Shown in pieces: positions 53,665-61,853 of a DNA stretch of 64,000 nucleotides (within the stretch, counting starts at the first letter, position 1; each line of letters begins with the position of its first letter). The translations under genes and the position numbers were made by a program. The notes beneath the pieces were generated by a model. The model was not told the origin of the DNA. It worked only from the letters and a program-made list of their open reading frames with translations, and ran no database searches. The DNA is from Danxiaibacter sp048498555. GTDB taxonomy: Bacteria; Bacteroidota; Bacteroidia; Chitinophagales; Chitinophagaceae. The DNA lies in NCBI GenBank assembly GCA_048498555.1, contig JBEHXT010000016.1, forward strand, positions 62,001 to 126,000. Direction: 5' to 3'.

Positions 53665-56334
53665 ATGACAGCAGAGCAGCAAAGACTTAAAGTAAATGCG
53701 CTAAAAAAAGTACCACTTGAACAATGGGGGCCTTACTTGTCGGACAGGCAATGGGGAACCGTTCGTGAAGATTTTAGTAGTAACGGAGATGCATGGAACT
53801 ATTTTCCTTTCAGCCATTCCCACGCACGAGCATACAGATGGGGCGAAGATGGGTTAGGCGGCATTTCAGATTTTTTTCAAAACCTCTGTTTTTCCGTGGC
53901 CGTATGGAACGGAAAAGATAAAATACTCAAAGAACGCCTTTACGGTTTAGGCAATTTTGAAGGCAACCATGGTGAGGATGTAAAAGAGTTATACTACTAC
54001 CTGGATAATGTTCCTACCCACTATTACATGGAGTTCTTGTACAAATATCCTCAGCAGGCGTTTCCATATGAGGACCTGGTTGAGAAGAACAGGAACCGTT
54101 CGCGCCTTGAGCCTGAATATGAGATACTGGATACCGGTGTATTTAACGACAACGGATATTTTGACGTCAAAATAACTTACGCTAAACACAGCAAGCGCGA
54201 CATGGCTATAAAGATTGATATTACCAACAGGGGTAAATCTGCCGCGCCAATTACTGTATTACCAACGCTCTGGTTTTACAATCGCTGGGCTTACGGTGGA
54301 CTGCAGGAAAAACCTTCGATAAAAAAAATAAATAACAATGCTGTAAAAGCTACGCATGAAAGGTTGGGCAATTATTATCTCTATTTTCAACAGGCGGACA
54401 TGACGCTTTTTACGGAGAATGAAACCAATCATGAAAAATTGTTTAACCGGCCCAATCAATCACAATTTACAAAAGATGCTTTTAACGATGCCATCGTTGA
54501 CAACCTGAATGTAACTGCGCTTAGCGAAAAAACGGATGGTACAAAGTTTTCTCCTGTCTATCAACTTAACGTTGCAGGCGGAACAACACAGAGCATTTAT
54601 CTGCGCCTGTGCGATGTGCTGATGGGGCAACCTTTTCCGCGCGGCTTTGAAAATATCTTCACTTCAAGAAAACAGGAAGCGGATGATTTTTATGCGGAAA
54701 TCCTGCCTACGAATGTCTCTGACGACTGGAAGCAGATACAACGCCAGGCACTGGCTGGACTTTTGTGGAGCAAACAATATTATCACTTTGATATTGAAAG
54801 ATGGCTATCAACTACTGACGGCGTAAGCCCGTTAAGCCCTGATCGAAAAACCGGGCGCAACCACGATTGGCAGCACCTGAAAAACCAGGACATCGTTTTG
54901 ATGCCCGACAAATGGGAATATCCCTGGTATGCGGCGTGGGACCTTGGATTTCATTGCGTTTCTATGGCATTGGTAGATCCGGTGTTCGCCAAACATCAGC
55001 TTATCCTGATCATGCGTGAATGGTATATGAAACCCGATGGCCAGATTCCGGCATATGAATGGAACTTCGGCGATGTAAATCCGCCTGTGCATGCCATGGC
55101 TGCACTACAGGTATACCACATCGAGAAAAAACAAAAGGGTACGGGCGATATCAACTTCCTCAAACGCATCTTTCAAAAACTCATCATCAATTTTACCTGG
55201 TGGATACATCGAAAAGACGCCAACGGAAATAACATTTTTGAAGGTGGATTCTTGGGATTGGATAATATTGGTGTGTTCAACAGAAGTATGCCATTGCATG
55301 GCAAGATGGAACTGGAGCAGGCCGATGGCACCAGCTGGATGGGCATGTACGCGCTTAACCTGATGGACATGGCGATAGAAATTGCCATGCACGACCCGTC
55401 TTTTGAAGATGCCGCCACCAAGTTTTTTGAACATTTTGTGTTGATAGCGGAAGGCTTGAACGAGCTTGGCATGTGGAACAATGATGATAAGTTTTATTAC
55501 GATACGCTTGCTATCACCGGCCACGATCCTATCCAATTAAAAATTCACTCTATTGTAGGACTTACCTCTTTATTTGCCGTATCTATCATTGACAAAAAAG
55601 TGTTCGATAAGCTGGGCGATTTTAGAAAACGGTTCAGCTGGTTTGAAGAGTACCGCAAAAAGAACAACAAGTTCTGGCCAAATGAAGAGCAGGCAGAAGA
55701 AGAAACAATTTTGCTCTCGCTAATTCCTAAAGAACGCCTGATTGCCTTGTTACAGCGCATCCTTTCTGAAACAGAGTTTCTTTCGGATGGCGGCATAAGG
55801 GCCTTATCAAAATATCATGAAAAGAATCCTTACACCGTAAATATTGACGGCACGGATTATACCATTCAATACGACCCCGGAGATTCTACTTCTAACTTTT
55901 TTGGAGGCAACAGCAACTGGCGCGGCCCGGTGTGGATCCCCATCAATTACCTCATTATTCAATCCATCAAAAAATACGGCGATTTTTACGGAGATAATTT
56001 ATGCGTGGAATATCCAACAGGATCGGGTAAATACATGAATCTGGAGCAGGTATCCGAAGAGCTGATGAAAAGGGTTATCAGTATTTTTGAGCTGAACAAA
56101 TCCGGGCGCAAAGCGCATGGCACATACAACTGGTTTTATCAACAACCAGGAAATGAACACCTGATTCTTTTTTATGAGTATTTTCATGGTGATACATTGC
56201 ATGGCCTTGGCGCATCGCATCAAACGGGCTGGACAGCCTTAGCGGCTAATCTAATCTGTGAGAAGTCTGAAAACCTGCCACCTGTTGAAGTAGCGGAGGA
56301 AGTATACGAAGAAGAAAACGGTGAAGAAACCTAA
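53665..56334 (+). CDS. Large GH63-like (MGH1-type) glycoside hydrolase
   Basis: An 889-residue protein of the MGH1-like/GH63 (alpha/alpha)6-barrel group, cytoplasmic as judged from the absence of a signal peptide. The start ATG at 53665 is preferred over 53611, which would add 18 hydrophobic residues lacking a clear cleavage site. Conserved segments are REDFSSNGDAWNYFPFSHSHARAYRWGEDG, WKQIQRQALAGLLWSKQYYHFDIERWL, YPWYAAWDLGFHCVSMALVDP, YEWNFGDVNPPVHAMAAL, and a C-terminal GTYNWFYQQPGNEHLILFYEYFHGDTLHGLGASHQTGWTALA. Family members remove glucose from alpha-linked glycans; the substrate here is unknown. Confidence 0.85.
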   Translation: MTAEQQRLKVNALKKVPLEQWGPYLSDRQWGTVREDFSSNGDAWNYFPFSHSHARAYRWGEDGLGGISDFFQNLCFSVAVWNGKDKILKERLYGLGNFEGNHGEDVKELYYYLDNVPTHYYMEFLYKYPQQAFPYEDLVEKNRNRSRLEPEYEILDTGVFNDNGYFDVKITYAKHSKRDMAIKIDITNRGKSAAPITVLPTLWFYNRWAYGGLQEKPSIKKINNNAVKATHERLGNYYLYFQQADMTLFTENETNHEKLFNRPNQSQFTKDAFNDAIVDNLNVTALSEKTDGTKFSPVYQLNVAGGTTQSIYLRLCDVLMGQPFPRGFENIFTSRKQEADDFYAEILPTNVSDDWKQIQRQALAGLLWSKQYYHFDIERWLSTTDGVSPLSPDRKTGRNHDWQHLKNQDIVLMPDKWEYPWYAAWDLGFHCVSMALVDPVFAKHQLILIMREWYMKPDGQIPAYEWNFGDVNPPVHAMAALQVYHIEKKQKGTGDINFLKRIFQKLIINFTWWIHRKDANGNNIFEGGFLGLDNIGVFNRSMPLHGKMELEQADGTSWMGMYALNLMDMAIEIAMHDPSFEDAATKFFEHFVLIAEGLNELGMWNNDDKFYYDTLAITGHDPIQLKIHSIVGLTSLFAVSIIDKKVFDKLGDFRKRFSWFEEYRKKNNKFWPNEEQAEEETILLSLIPKERLIALLQRILSETEFLSDGGIRALSKYHEKNPYTVNIDGTDYTIQYDPGDSTSNFFGGNSNWRGPVWIPINYLIIQSIKKYGDFYGDNLCVEYPTGSGKYMNLEQVSEELMKRVISIFELNKSGRKAHGTYNWFYQQPGNEHLILFYEYFHGDTLHGLGASHQTGWTALAANLICEKSENLPPVEVAEEVYEEENGEET

Positions 56335-56466
56335 GAACATCAAAAGCGTTCTTTCTTCACCTGATTTAGGGTTTCCAGTTTGCGGCGGATGCACCAGCAA
56401 AGGTTGCATTCCGGAAATTCAACATCGGCTATTGCCTGGCTAAACTAATGGAGAGATAAAACACAT

Positions 56467-57627
56467 ATGATCAAACAGTGGCTTAACTGGCGAACATTGC
56501 TTGCTTTTATTGCGATCATCATAGTATCGGTTACAGTATGGTATTCCCAATATCTCGCAAATAAAATTGCTGTTGACGAAACAAGGCGGGTGGAATCGTG
56601 GGTTGAGGCGCAGCGTACCATCATGCAGTCTTCAGACGAAGCGAATCTTAACCTTGCGATAAAGATTTCCAGCGAGAATGAAGATATCCCTATTATTGAA
56701 ACCAATGAAAAAGATAGTATCACCAATAACTATCTTAACCTGGATACAATCAGAATAAAAGAAGACCCAACTTATCTGCCCCGCAAACTGAAAGAATTTA
56801 AACGGCTTCATGCTCCGATTATCCTGGTGCTAACAAAGGCTCCGTATACCGCTAACAAATACTATTACGGAAAAAGCAAGTTGCAATCGCAGGTTCGCTA
56901 TTACCCCATCGTTCAGCTTGTAATAGTATCGCTGTTTATTATCATTACCATCATCGCGCAGCAAACCACCTATCGCAGCCGGCAAAACCAGTTGTGGGTG
57001 GGCATGGCAAAAGAAACTGCACACCAACTAGGCACGCCAGTGACCAGCCTTAAGGGATGGATAGAAGTACTAAAGGAAATTCCCGGCACCGAATCCATTA
57101 ACCCCGAACTGGTAAAAGATGTAAACCGGCTGGAGTTAATCACTGACCGCTTTGGTAAAATCGGCAGCCAGCCACAACTAGAAGCGAAGAACATTATTAC
57201 GCAGCTACAATACATGGTGGATTACATGAAGAAACGTGCCGGCAGCCGGGTTGAATTCAAGCTGGAGACAAGTGGCAAATCAGAAATATTTGTAATGATC
57301 TCGCCGCCGCTTTTTGATTGGGTAATTGAAAATTTGCTAAAAAATGCGCTGGATGCAATGGAAGGACAGGGAAAGATTGACGTTCAGGTAACGGAAGCGC
57401 CGGCAAAGGTGGTGATTGATGTTACCGATACAGGAAAAGGCATCAGCAAAGCCAATATCGCGAATGTATTTAGACCCGGTTTTACAACAAAGAAACGCGG
57501 TTGGGGCCTGGGGCTAACCCTTACAAAAAGAATCATTGAACAATACCACAAAGGCGACATTTTCATTAAATGGAGCGAAGTCGGGAAAGGCACAACCTTT
57601 AGAATTGAGTTAGTGAAAAACGCGTAA
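56467..57627 (+). CDS. Sensor histidine kinase
   Basis: A 386-residue membrane kinase with two transmembrane helices (about 10-30 and 146-166) around a short periplasmic sensor of roughly 115 residues. The phosphoacceptor is His186 in AKETAHQLGTPVTSLKGW, a form of the H-box common in Bacteroidota. The catalytic ATPase part shows WVIENLLKNALDAMEG (N-box), DVTDTGKGI (G1) and FKRGWGLGLTLTKRIIE-type G2 (KKRGWGLGLTLTKRI). No HAMP or PAS domain was recognised. There is no response regulator gene on either side, so it is an orphan kinase in this window. ATG start. Confidence 0.92.
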   Translation: MIKQWLNWRTLLAFIAIIIVSVTVWYSQYLANKIAVDETRRVESWVEAQRTIMQSSDEANLNLAIKISSENEDIPIIETNEKDSITNNYLNLDTIRIKEDPTYLPRKLKEFKRLHAPIILVLTKAPYTANKYYYGKSKLQSQVRYYPIVQLVIVSLFIIITIIAQQTTYRSRQNQLWVGMAKETAHQLGTPVTSLKGWIEVLKEIPGTESINPELVKDVNRLELITDRFGKIGSQPQLEAKNIITQLQYMVDYMKKRAGSRVEFKLETSGKSEIFVMISPPLFDWVIENLLKNALDAMEGQGKIDVQVTEAPAKVVIDVTDTGKGISKANIANVFRPGFTTKKRGWGLGLTLTKRIIEQYHKGDIFIKWSEVGKGTTFRIELVKNA

Positions 57628-57723
57628 TGCGGATGAGAGAATTTGCGAATGAAGTAATCCACTTGCGCTTTTTGCGGCCTTATTTGCAGACTTATTATTT
57701 AATAGCGTTTTGCTATTCTTTCA

Positions 57724-57761
57724 AATAAAAGATGTTTTTGTCTTTTATTCTACTATCTTTG
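57724..57761 (+). promoter_or_regulatory. Palindromic operator and -7 element upstream of the Rrf2 gene
   Basis: AATAAAAGA (57724-57732) and TCTTTTATT (57741-57749) form perfect 9-bp arms around TGTTTTTG. Just downstream TATCTTTG (57754-57761) fits TAnnTTTG, 18 bases before the ATG at 57779. The core GATGTTTTTGTC recurs in inverted orientation upstream of ric (58234-58257). Probable autoregulatory binding site of the Rrf2 protein. Confidence 0.78.
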
Positions 57762-57778
57762 TATCAAAAGCGAAAGGA

Positions 57779-58216
57779 ATGTTGTTTTCAAAAACCTGTG
57801 AATATGGAATTAGGGCTGCTGTCTACATTGCGTCTCAACATGATAAAGATTATAAAATAGGCATTGCGGAGATCTGTGAAAAGATTGAAGCGCCCCGGCA
57901 TTTTACCGCTAAAATTCTCCAGATATTGACCCGTAACGGGCTCGTTAGTTCACAGAAAGGTGTTAATGGTGGTTTTTTTATGGACGAAGAACAATTAAAC
58001 CGGCCGTTGATAGCGCTGGTTGAAGCTGTGGAAGGAACTGAAGTCCTTTTACGCTGCGGGCTTGGCCTGAGGGCCTGCTCAGAAAAAGAACCCTGCCCGC
58101 TGCACGACAAATACAAATCAATTCGCGCCAATATCGCCAGCATGCTCACCAGCATGTCAATTGGAGATATGGCTAAGAAATTAAAGAAAGGCGATAGCTT
58201 TCTAAAAATAGCGTAA
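57779..58216 (+). CDS. Rrf2-family regulator, NsrR-like with three cysteines
   Basis: A 145-residue winged-helix regulator of the Rrf2 family. The start MLFSKTCEYGIRAAVYIA is the family norm, and the longer frame to 57710 is rejected. The recognition region is PRHFTAKILQILTRNGLVSSQKGVNGGFFM. Three cysteines lie in the usual iron-sulfur position: Cys93, Cys100, Cys106 (LRCGLGLRACSEKEPCPLH), consistent with an NO- or redox-sensing [Fe-S] cluster as in NsrR and IscR. The next gene is the nitrosative-stress repair gene ric, an NsrR target in other bacteria. A palindrome in its promoter is repeated before ric, so it probably controls both. Confidence 0.92.
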   Translation: MLFSKTCEYGIRAAVYIASQHDKDYKIGIAEICEKIEAPRHFTAKILQILTRNGLVSSQKGVNGGFFMDEEQLNRPLIALVEAVEGTEVLLRCGLGLRACSEKEPCPLHDKYKSIRANIASMLTSMSIGDMAKKLKKGDSFLKIA

Positions 58217-58233
58217 GCTATTTTTTTGAATCT

Positions 58234-58257
58234 ATTAAGGACAAAAACATCCTTAAT
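58234..58257 (+). promoter_or_regulatory. Palindromic operator upstream of ric
   Basis: ATTAAGGA (58234-58241) and TCCTTAAT (58250-58257) flank CAAAAACA. On the minus strand the core reads AAGGATGTTTTTGTCCTT, matching AAAGATGTTTTTGTCTTT at the Rrf2 promoter. It lies 17 bases after the Rrf2 stop and 39 bases before the ric ATG. Confidence 0.78.
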
Positions 58258-58296
58258 TAAATATATTGGAATCACTTACTTAATAAACATACGATC

Positions 58297-59259
58297 ATGA
58301 GCACCAATTTATTAGTTGACGTTACTACCATAGAACCCGCACACAGGCATGCGGCAATCTTCAGGCTATTTGATAACCTTGAGGACGGGGCAAGCCTTAC
58401 CATTCGGAACGATCACGATCCCAAGCCATTGTATTTTGAGCTTAGGAGCGGAAGAGGCGCTTCTTTCTCGTGGACTTATTTACTGGAAGGGCCTGCAACC
58501 TGGGAAGTTGAAATTAAAAAAGAACTGCTGAACAATGCAGCAGAAACCATTGGCGAAATGGCGCGCAAGAATTTTAGAAAAGCCGAGGTATTCAAAAAAC
58601 TAGGTATTGATTATTGCTGCGGTGGTAAAAAAACAGTGGAAGAAGCATGCGCAAAACACGGGCTGGATATTGAAGCCGTAAAGAATGAACTGGCTAAAGC
58701 AGAGCAACCTGGCTCCGCCTCTGCTGCCCACCATAATTTTGATGCATGGCCTTTATCATTCCTCGCTGATTATATTGTAAATGTGCATCATAAATATGTG
58801 TTGGATAGTGTTGACGTGCTGAATGAGTTGAGTGAAAAAGTTGCAAGAAAACATGGCGACAGGTTCGCAGAATTAGCAGCGATAAGAAAATGCGTGGTTG
58901 ATTTGTTGCAGGAACTAACAACACATATGGTAAAAGAAGAACGTATTCTTTTCCCTTATATTAAACAGATAGAACAAAAGGACAAGGGAGTAAGCCAGTT
59001 CAGGCAGGCTTTTGATTCTATTGAGAAACCGATATGGGTAATGGAACAAGACCATGAAGTAGCAGGAGACCTCTTAAGGCAATTGCGCGAGCTGACACAT
59101 GGTTACACTGTTCCGTCAAATGCTTGCAACAGCCATAATTTTTTGTATAAAAAACTGGAAGAATTTGAAGAAGATCTTCATCAGCACATCCACCTCGAAA
59201 ACAATATCCTATTTCCAAAAGCTATCAAACTGGAAGACGGCAAGGTTGCAATGTCGTAA
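58297..59259 (+). CDS. ric: Iron-sulfur cluster repair di-iron protein with DUF2249 domain
   Basis: A 320-residue Ric (ScdA/YtfE/DnrN) protein that repairs [Fe-S] clusters damaged by NO and peroxide. Three domains are present: an N-terminal DUF2249 (about 1-75, ATIFRLFDNLEDGASLTIRNDHDPKPL-like), the ScdA_N/DUF542 motif (FKKLGIDYCCGGKKTVEEAC, residues about 103-122), and a hemerythrin-like di-iron domain from about 150. Its histidine and glutamate ligands lie in VHHKYV, THMVKEERILFPYI, EQDHEVAG and HIHLENNILFPKAI. The fused DUF2249 is an addition to the E. coli YtfE form. The upstream Rrf2 gene and shared palindrome suggest NO-responsive control. Confidence 0.93.
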   Translation: MSTNLLVDVTTIEPAHRHAAIFRLFDNLEDGASLTIRNDHDPKPLYFELRSGRGASFSWTYLLEGPATWEVEIKKELLNNAAETIGEMARKNFRKAEVFKKLGIDYCCGGKKTVEEACAKHGLDIEAVKNELAKAEQPGSASAAHHNFDAWPLSFLADYIVNVHHKYVLDSVDVLNELSEKVARKHGDRFAELAAIRKCVVDLLQELTTHMVKEERILFPYIKQIEQKDKGVSQFRQAFDSIEKPIWVMEQDHEVAGDLLRQLRELTHGYTVPSNACNSHNFLYKKLEEFEEDLHQHIHLENNILFPKAIKLEDGKVAMS

Positions 59260-59279
59260 CACACCGGGATAGCAAAAAT

Positions 59280-59333
59280 AAAAGCCATCAGTTGACAGAA
59301 GCATTCTAATCAATTGATGGCTTTTTCTTTTTC
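59280..59333 (+). terminator. Terminator after ric
   Basis: AGCCATCA (59283-59290) and TGATGGCT (59315-59322), extended by GTTGA/TCAAT with one bulge, followed by TTTTCTTTTT. Confidence 0.82.
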
Positions 59334-59362
59334 ATCGCGATAAACATATTTGCTTAACTGCT

Positions 59363-59398
59363 CAAAAAAAGTGAAGCCCGGCTAAATCGGCGGGCTTC
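59363..59398 (-). terminator. Terminator of the leftward esterase gene
   Basis: GAAGCCCG (59373-59380) pairs with CGGGCTTC (59391-59398). On the minus strand the stem is followed by ACTTTTTTT. Confidence 0.85.
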
Positions 59399-59429
59399 GT
59401 AAGCTTTAAATAGGATGATGGGGGATTAA

Positions 59430-60299
59430 TTATCTTTTGTATTGCAACATCCACTGATAGATGTTCAGGTTGTTTTCTTTGTAAGTTGGATTCGATGCCT
59501 TCGTCCAACAATCATGCACAGCTGCTGTCCAAAGTGTAAGTCTTGCTTTGGTAGCCGGCGTATGGCTGTTTACCATAGTCACATTTTTCTTAGAGTAAAC
59601 AGAAGGTACCGTTGGGTCGCTCGTATTGTGGAAAGCCCAGATCGGTAAATTCGTTGTCGCCATCAGGTTCGCCGCTTTGTCATAGATCTGCTGTGCGCCG
59701 GCCATTGTTACAATTGCCGCTGCACGTGATGGATATTTTTCTGCAAATAACCATGTTCCGCCGCCGCCCATGCTCAGGCCACTTACATAAATACGCGATG
59801 TGTCTACCCTGTACTTGCTCTTTGCAAAATTAATCATTCCATTCACATCATCAGCCGTTGGCCATCTTGAAAGCTGCGGCATAACAACAATAAACGAAAA
59901 ATTCTGGCCATTCACAACGAAATTCGGCGGAAACTTTCCAGCCTTTAACAATGCTGCCGTGCCATTTTTCAGCACTAAACTCAATCCGGTAGAGCCGTTT
60001 CCTATCTCGCCTTTACCGTGCATCACTATCAACAATGGGTATTTTTTAGTGGTTGAATCATACCTTGCCGGTAACGCTCTGTAATAACCATGAATATTTG
60101 CCGTTACCGAGGTAGTTACCCCCTTTAGAATGGCGGGCCTTGTCTCTACAATGTCATTTGCTGTTCTTTCTGAACTTGACTGATCAACTGTCGTGCTCTC
60201 CTTCGTTGTTTCTGTAGGAGATACGGATTCTTTTTGACATGATGTTATCACCGTCGCACCCAACAGGCATGCGACCACAATTGCCTTTAACTTGCTCAT
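59430..60299 (-). CDS. Alpha/beta-hydrolase (esterase) lipoprotein, copy 1
   Basis: A 289-residue lipoprotein; the lipobox TVITSC gives lipidated Cys21, then a Ser/Thr linker to about 50. The hydrolase domain has PLLIVMHGKGEIGNGS (oxyanion side), nucleophile Ser176 in YVSGLSMGGGGTW, and a late AVHDCW carrying the likely catalytic His. It resembles PHB-depolymerase/feruloyl-esterase-type secreted esterases. It is a close paralogue of the next gene to the right: same length, same nucleophile position, shared stretches HGYxxALPAxYDSTTK, SFIVxxPQ and ENNxNIYxWxLQY. The substrate is unknown. A terminator follows on the minus strand. Confidence 0.88.
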   Translation of the reverse strand: MSKLKAIVVACLLGATVITSCQKESVSPTETTKESTTVDQSSSERTANDIVETRPAILKGVTTSVTANIHGYYRALPARYDSTTKKYPLLIVMHGKGEIGNGSTGLSLVLKNGTAALLKAGKFPPNFVVNGQNFSFIVVMPQLSRWPTADDVNGMINFAKSKYRVDTSRIYVSGLSMGGGGTWLFAEKYPSRAAAIVTMAGAQQIYDKAANLMATTNLPIWAFHNTSDPTVPSVYSKKNVTMVNSHTPATKARLTLWTAAVHDCWTKASNPTYKENNLNIYQWMLQYKR

Positions 60300-60537
60300 A
60301 AATCTCGGATGTTGGATTTTTGAAAAAGAATGATGAATTTTTTGGACACGGGTAGATTTTCAAACATGGTGCCAAAAAGTTCGAGGCAAAGTGTTGTGGC
60401 AAAAATTACTAAAATAATCGCAGATGTGATTGACAAAAGTCAAGGGCATTGGGATTTTCTAACAACGATGTTATTACGTAATTTAAAATTTTATAGGAGT
60501 TGCAGGATTGATGTTAGCGCTGCTTTACTAAAATGAT

Positions 60538-61407
60538 TTAGCGGGTATATTGAAGTAGCCACTCGTAAATATTCATATTATTTTCTTTATAGCCAGGGTT
60601 ACATGCTTTGTTCCATGCATCATGTGCCTGAGAGGTAAAAAGTGTGAGCCGTGGTTTAACCACAGGATTCAATGCTTCAACTTTAGAAACATTTGTTTTA
60701 GTATAACTAACCGAAACCATGGTATCCTCAATGTTATGAAATGCCCAAACAGGCATTTTTGAAGAAGAAAGTGCCTCTGCATTTTTATCGTTGATCATTG
60801 ATGCGCTGGAGATAGGGACAATAGCTGCAATTTTGGATGTGTAAGTTGCCCCCGCTAACCATGTTACCCCTCCGCCCATACTAAAGCCAACAACATAAAT
60901 TCTGCTTTGATCTACTCTGTAATTCTTTATTGCATAATCAATCATTAAACTAACATCGCCAGGTTCGCCCCACTTGTCAAATTGTGGAAGCAATACAATA
61001 AAAGAATAGTTTTTTCCTTGCGAATTAAAGTTGGCAGGAAAGGTTTTATTCTTCACCATTTTACCAATTCCCTCTCGTCCCACCTTGTAAATATCTGTAG
61101 TCCCGTTTCCAACATCACCCTGGCCGTGAAGGAACACAATCAGCGGATAATTCTTTGTTGTTGAATCATACAACGCAGGCAACGCTTCACCATAGCCATG
61201 AACATTTGCACTTATAGATGCAACTCTTGGCGTTACTATAGCGGGTTGTGTTTCTACAATATTGTTATTAGGATTACTTGTATTCGGTGTGGTCAATTCA
61301 GGATTAGTGTTCTCTGTTCTCGCATTTGGGGATGCAGACTCTTTATGACAAGCTGATACAACTATCAACAATAAGAATGAATAAACGATACTAACGAGTC
61401 TGGTCAT
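60538..61407 (-). CDS. Alpha/beta-hydrolase (esterase) lipoprotein, copy 2
   Basis: Tandem paralogue of the gene at 59430-60299, also 289 residues. The lipobox VVSAC puts the lipidated Cys at 20; a Thr/Asn/Pro linker follows (NTNPELTTPNTSNPNN). The hydrolase domain has PLIVFLHGQGDVGNGT, nucleophile Ser176 in YVVGFSMGGGVTW, and SQAHDAW with the probable catalytic His. The 238 bases between the two genes contain a promoter-like AT-rich segment, so each may be transcribed separately. Divergence is clearest in the linker and in the region around 105-130, suggesting different substrates. The Asp of the triad cannot be fixed by eye. Confidence 0.88.
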   Translation of the reverse strand: MTRLVSIVYSFLLLIVVSACHKESASPNARTENTNPELTTPNTSNPNNNIVETQPAIVTPRVASISANVHGYGEALPALYDSTTKNYPLIVFLHGQGDVGNGTTDIYKVGREGIGKMVKNKTFPANFNSQGKNYSFIVLLPQFDKWGEPGDVSLMIDYAIKNYRVDQSRIYVVGFSMGGGVTWLAGATYTSKIAAIVPISSASMINDKNAEALSSSKMPVWAFHNIEDTMVSVSYTKTNVSKVEALNPVVKPRLTLFTSQAHDAWNKACNPGYKENNMNIYEWLLQYTR

Positions 61408-61512
61408 ATGCCGATTCTTTCTATGTAAACAAATTATCCTGATTCGTCAACAAATGCCAAAGATGGTGCCAGAGCAATAATAATCAACCGGTTTCATCGA
61501 TTTTAATATTTG

Positions 61513-61845
61513 CAGAAAATGAAAAAACCATTGCTGGCAAGGACTTTCAGAATATTATTTTTTTTTATTTAAAAAATTTCCATGATATACTGCACTTCCG
61601 AGCGGGCGCAGTATATCAGTGTGAATGCAGGCATTTGCTTTAAAATTAATGCCGTTAAACGGCTCGCAAAACTTAACCTGAGTGTTGATATCATTACAGA
61701 CATCGTTAGCTGTCCAATTCTTGACCATGATACTAATGATTATTGAAGCCGCTAAACACCATGTGCATTTCAAGGTGTGATACTGTATAGGCGTGCCGCC
61801 AGAAAATGAAAAAGCCCTTGCAGGCAAGGGCTTTCAGAATACAAT
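61513..61845. repeat. Direct repeat of a terminator-like sequence, 287 bases apart
   Basis: 61513-61558 and 61800-61845 share CAGAAAATGAAAAA, GGCAAGG, CTTTCAGAATA (about 40 of 46 identical). The right copy forms the korB terminator hairpin; in the left copy several changes break the stem. The 241 bases between carry no convincing gene. The rest of the 61408-61853 gap also shows no gene. Confidence 0.75.
61805..61834 (-). terminator. Terminator after korB
   Basis: AAAGCCCTTGC (61811-61821) and GCAAGGGCTTT (61824-61834) pair perfectly; on the minus strand TTTTTCATTTT follows. Confidence 0.88.
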
Positions 61846-61853
61846 TTCTTTGT

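Noticed and set aside
61555..61827. 90-residue leftward coding sequence
   Set aside because: It starts inside the korB terminator region and ends in the duplicated terminator; no domain or signal supports it.
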